A stretch of 53,972 bases of DNA from a virus. The stretch lies in IMG/VR virus record IMGVR_UViG_3300042896_000569, positions 1-53,972 of that record. One strand, given 5' to 3'. A model generated the notes under the pieces. The model had not been told where the DNA came from. It was given only the letters and a program-made list of their open reading frames with translations, and made no database searches. Numbering within the stretch: position 1 is the first letter of the stretch; each line of letters begins with the position of its first letter. Below are positions 52,693 to 53,972 of this stretch, in pieces. The translations under genes and the position numbers were made by a program.

Positions 52693-53972
52693 ATGGGATA
52701 TATTTTAAAAAACACAGCAGGTTTAATAAACACAAGGATTACCGATACTGGGAGACAAAAAATTTCTCAAGGTAATTTTAATATAAGTTATTTTCAAATT
52801 GGTGATAGTGAAGTTTCGTATAATGCTATTCCTCAAACAAGTTATAACCAATATAATAGTAGAGTATTAGAGCCAAGTTTCAATGCTCAAAATTCGGCAG
52901 GTGTTCCTCAATCAAATAAGGAAAACATTAAATACCCTTACTACGTGGATGGTAACAACGGAAATACATATGGAATCCCATTTATGCAATCGATTGTAAG
53001 TCCAGTGTATAATACAGCATCACCAAGGGGGTTTTTCTTAGGTACAACATCAGGTTCAAACATAGAGTGGAGTGCAATAACCACAGGTGACTACGCACTA
53101 ACATCTAACTATGTAATACAAATGAGTGGTTTGAATGGTTCAAATTTGATTGTGGTTTCGGCAATTACATGTAACAATGATTTTGTTAGGAACTATCAAA
53201 TTGGTGATTTTATAACGATAATTTATGATGGTAATGGTGTTAATGACTGTAATTGTTTCACTGCAACAACTACTACAACTACCTTACCAGTAACGACAAC
53301 AACAACAACTGACGCTTGTAGTCCACCATCACCTCCAACAACAACTACAACCACAACTTGTCCTGTGACTAATTGTGGCCCGTGTTTACCGAGTTATACT
53401 GCAACTTGTGTTGTGGATATGTCAAGTTGTTATACGATTTTAACATATCGAATTGTTGATGTTTGTTTGGATAATATAACTTTGGATAGGTCAACACCTG
53501 ATTTTACATATTTAAGTGGTGATTGTTATGCTCGTGTAATTGTATATCCATCAGGAATGACTGAGATTTATGATAGTGTAACACCATCTCAACACTTCCC
53601 ATATGATGTTATCAATTTTGAATCGGTTTGTTATACTGACCAATTTGATGTTAAAATTTGGAATATGAATATTCCTTGGTCAGAAAGTCCAGCAGGTATA
53701 AATTCCTCAACACACAAAGATTATACTAAATTTGGTTCTATTGATTATTTGGGGTCTAAAGAATATTTTGGTTACGCTTCAAGTAGTGGACAAACCGATA
53801 CTGATTCAACTTATTATTATAACTCTTTTGATGAAAAGGTTGTAGTTACACCTGAAGAACAAAAGGCCATTGCTATTATTCATTATACTAATAATACGAT
53901 TGATTTTTTCTATGGTGAAAAATTCGCCTTGGAACCTCACGATATTACTGAACCTGATGATACAATAGGAGA
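52693..53972 (+). CDS. Partial virion protein with Thr-rich linkers (runs off window)
   Basis: From ATG at 52693 (52693-52695) the frame is open to the end of the window, at least 426 residues. Starts MGYILKNTAGLINTRITDTG then RQKISQGNFNISYFQIGDSE, a start seen in related phage structural proteins. Residues about 190-228 are two Thr-rich tracts (TATTTTTTLPVTTTTTT and a PPTTTTTTT) around a Pro/Ser segment, followed by cysteine-rich beta domains. TATTTAT at 52682-52688 ends 4 nt before the ATG. Assignment to a specific tail part is not possible. Confidence 0.6.
   Translation, partial: MGYILKNTAGLINTRITDTGRQKISQGNFNISYFQIGDSEVSYNAIPQTSYNQYNSRVLEPSFNAQNSAGVPQSNKENIKYPYYVDGNNGNTYGIPFMQSIVSPVYNTASPRGFFLGTTSGSNIEWSAITTGDYALTSNYVIQMSGLNGSNLIVVSAITCNNDFVRNYQIGDFITIIYDGNGVNDCNCFTATTTTTTLPVTTTTTTDACSPPSPPTTTTTTTCPVTNCGPCLPSYTATCVVDMSSCYTILTYRIVDVCLDNITLDRSTPDFTYLSGDCYARVIVYPSGMTEIYDSVTPSQHFPYDVINFESVCYTDQFDVKIWNMNIPWSESPAGINSSTHKDYTKFGSIDYLGSKEYFGYASSSGQTDTDSTYYYNSFDEKVVVTPEEQKAIAIIHYTNNTIDFFYGEKFALEPHDITEPDDTIG

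Noticed and set aside
53260-53360. Short tandem ACA/ACT repeats that resemble a CRISPR or satellite array
   Set aside because: They are in-frame Thr-codon repeats of a virion protein linker, with no spacer structure.
1-53972. tmRNA gene, integrase, attachment sites, origin of replication
   Set aside because: No recognisable tmRNA alanine-acceptor end, no recombinase motifs (tyrosine or serine type) and no repeat cluster with dnaA-like boxes were seen in this window; they could lie elsewhere in the genome.

Overview
The window is part of the genome of a large, strongly AT-rich, tailed double-stranded DNA phage, most likely a relative of the T4 supergroup that infects a Bacteroidota (Flavobacteriia-like) host. 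The phage call rests on a T4-style recombination pair (gp46/gp47-like SbcC/SbcD), a DnaG/gp61-type primase, an amidase lysin, orphan DNA methyltransferases, thymidylate synthase and long fibre-like virion proteins. The host call rests on starts that lack Shine-Dalgarno sequences and have A-rich leaders, TTTG-N19/20-TAnnTTTG promoters, SprB-like repeats in virion proteins and a Bacteroidota-style surface lipoprotein. No integrase, rRNA, tRNA or CRISPR array was seen.

Layout. Positions 1-44081 are almost entirely minus strand, with a few plus-strand genes (5151-5498, 19524-19676, 19786-20616, 26644-26787, 27710-28348). Region 1-9.3 kb holds the N-terminus of a glucosaminidase, a phage SmpB, a C5 methyltransferase, three tandem genes sharing the N-terminal motif MKKIVRLTESDL, Nudix, DUF192, DHH phosphoesterase and a second methyltransferase. 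Region 9.3-10.5 kb is a duplicated mosaic of very small genes. Region 10.8-15.9 kb holds thymidylate synthase, an acyl-CoA thioesterase, two more methyltransferases, a HAD phosphatase, a ParB-like protein and DUF3310. Region 16-27.7 kb holds a beta-helix lipoprotein, motif-bearing and leucine-rich proteins, thioredoxin and glutaredoxin, a GIY-YIG endonuclease, a PcfJ-like protein, DUF932 and DnaJ. Region 28-35 kb has small overlapping genes, candidate internal-head proteins and a probable lysis group. Region 35-44 kb holds a sigma-70 factor, SbcC, SbcD, a RecB-like nuclease and a primase. From 44135 to the end everything is on the plus strand: cysteine-rich and Thr/Pro-rich virion proteins, a fibre protein and a glycosyltransferase.

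How it fits together. Three minus-strand operons carry host-like promoters. At least ten other genes on both strands, many of them structural or candidate head proteins, have a TATTTAT element 13-18 nt before the start codon, which looks like a phage-specific (late?) promoter. Several proteins share a short terminal motif resembling T4 capsid-targeting sequences and ending in a prohead-protease-like I/L-x-E. At least four genes have their start codon inside the 3' arm of a hairpin that follows the preceding gene. In the GIY-YIG gene the TATTTAT element lies in the hairpin loop, the arrangement known from T4 I-TevI. A glycosyltransferase sits among virion proteins with long Thr/Pro tracts, so O-glycosylated fibres are a testable possibility.

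All product calls are from reading translated sequence and family knowledge; no database search was run.
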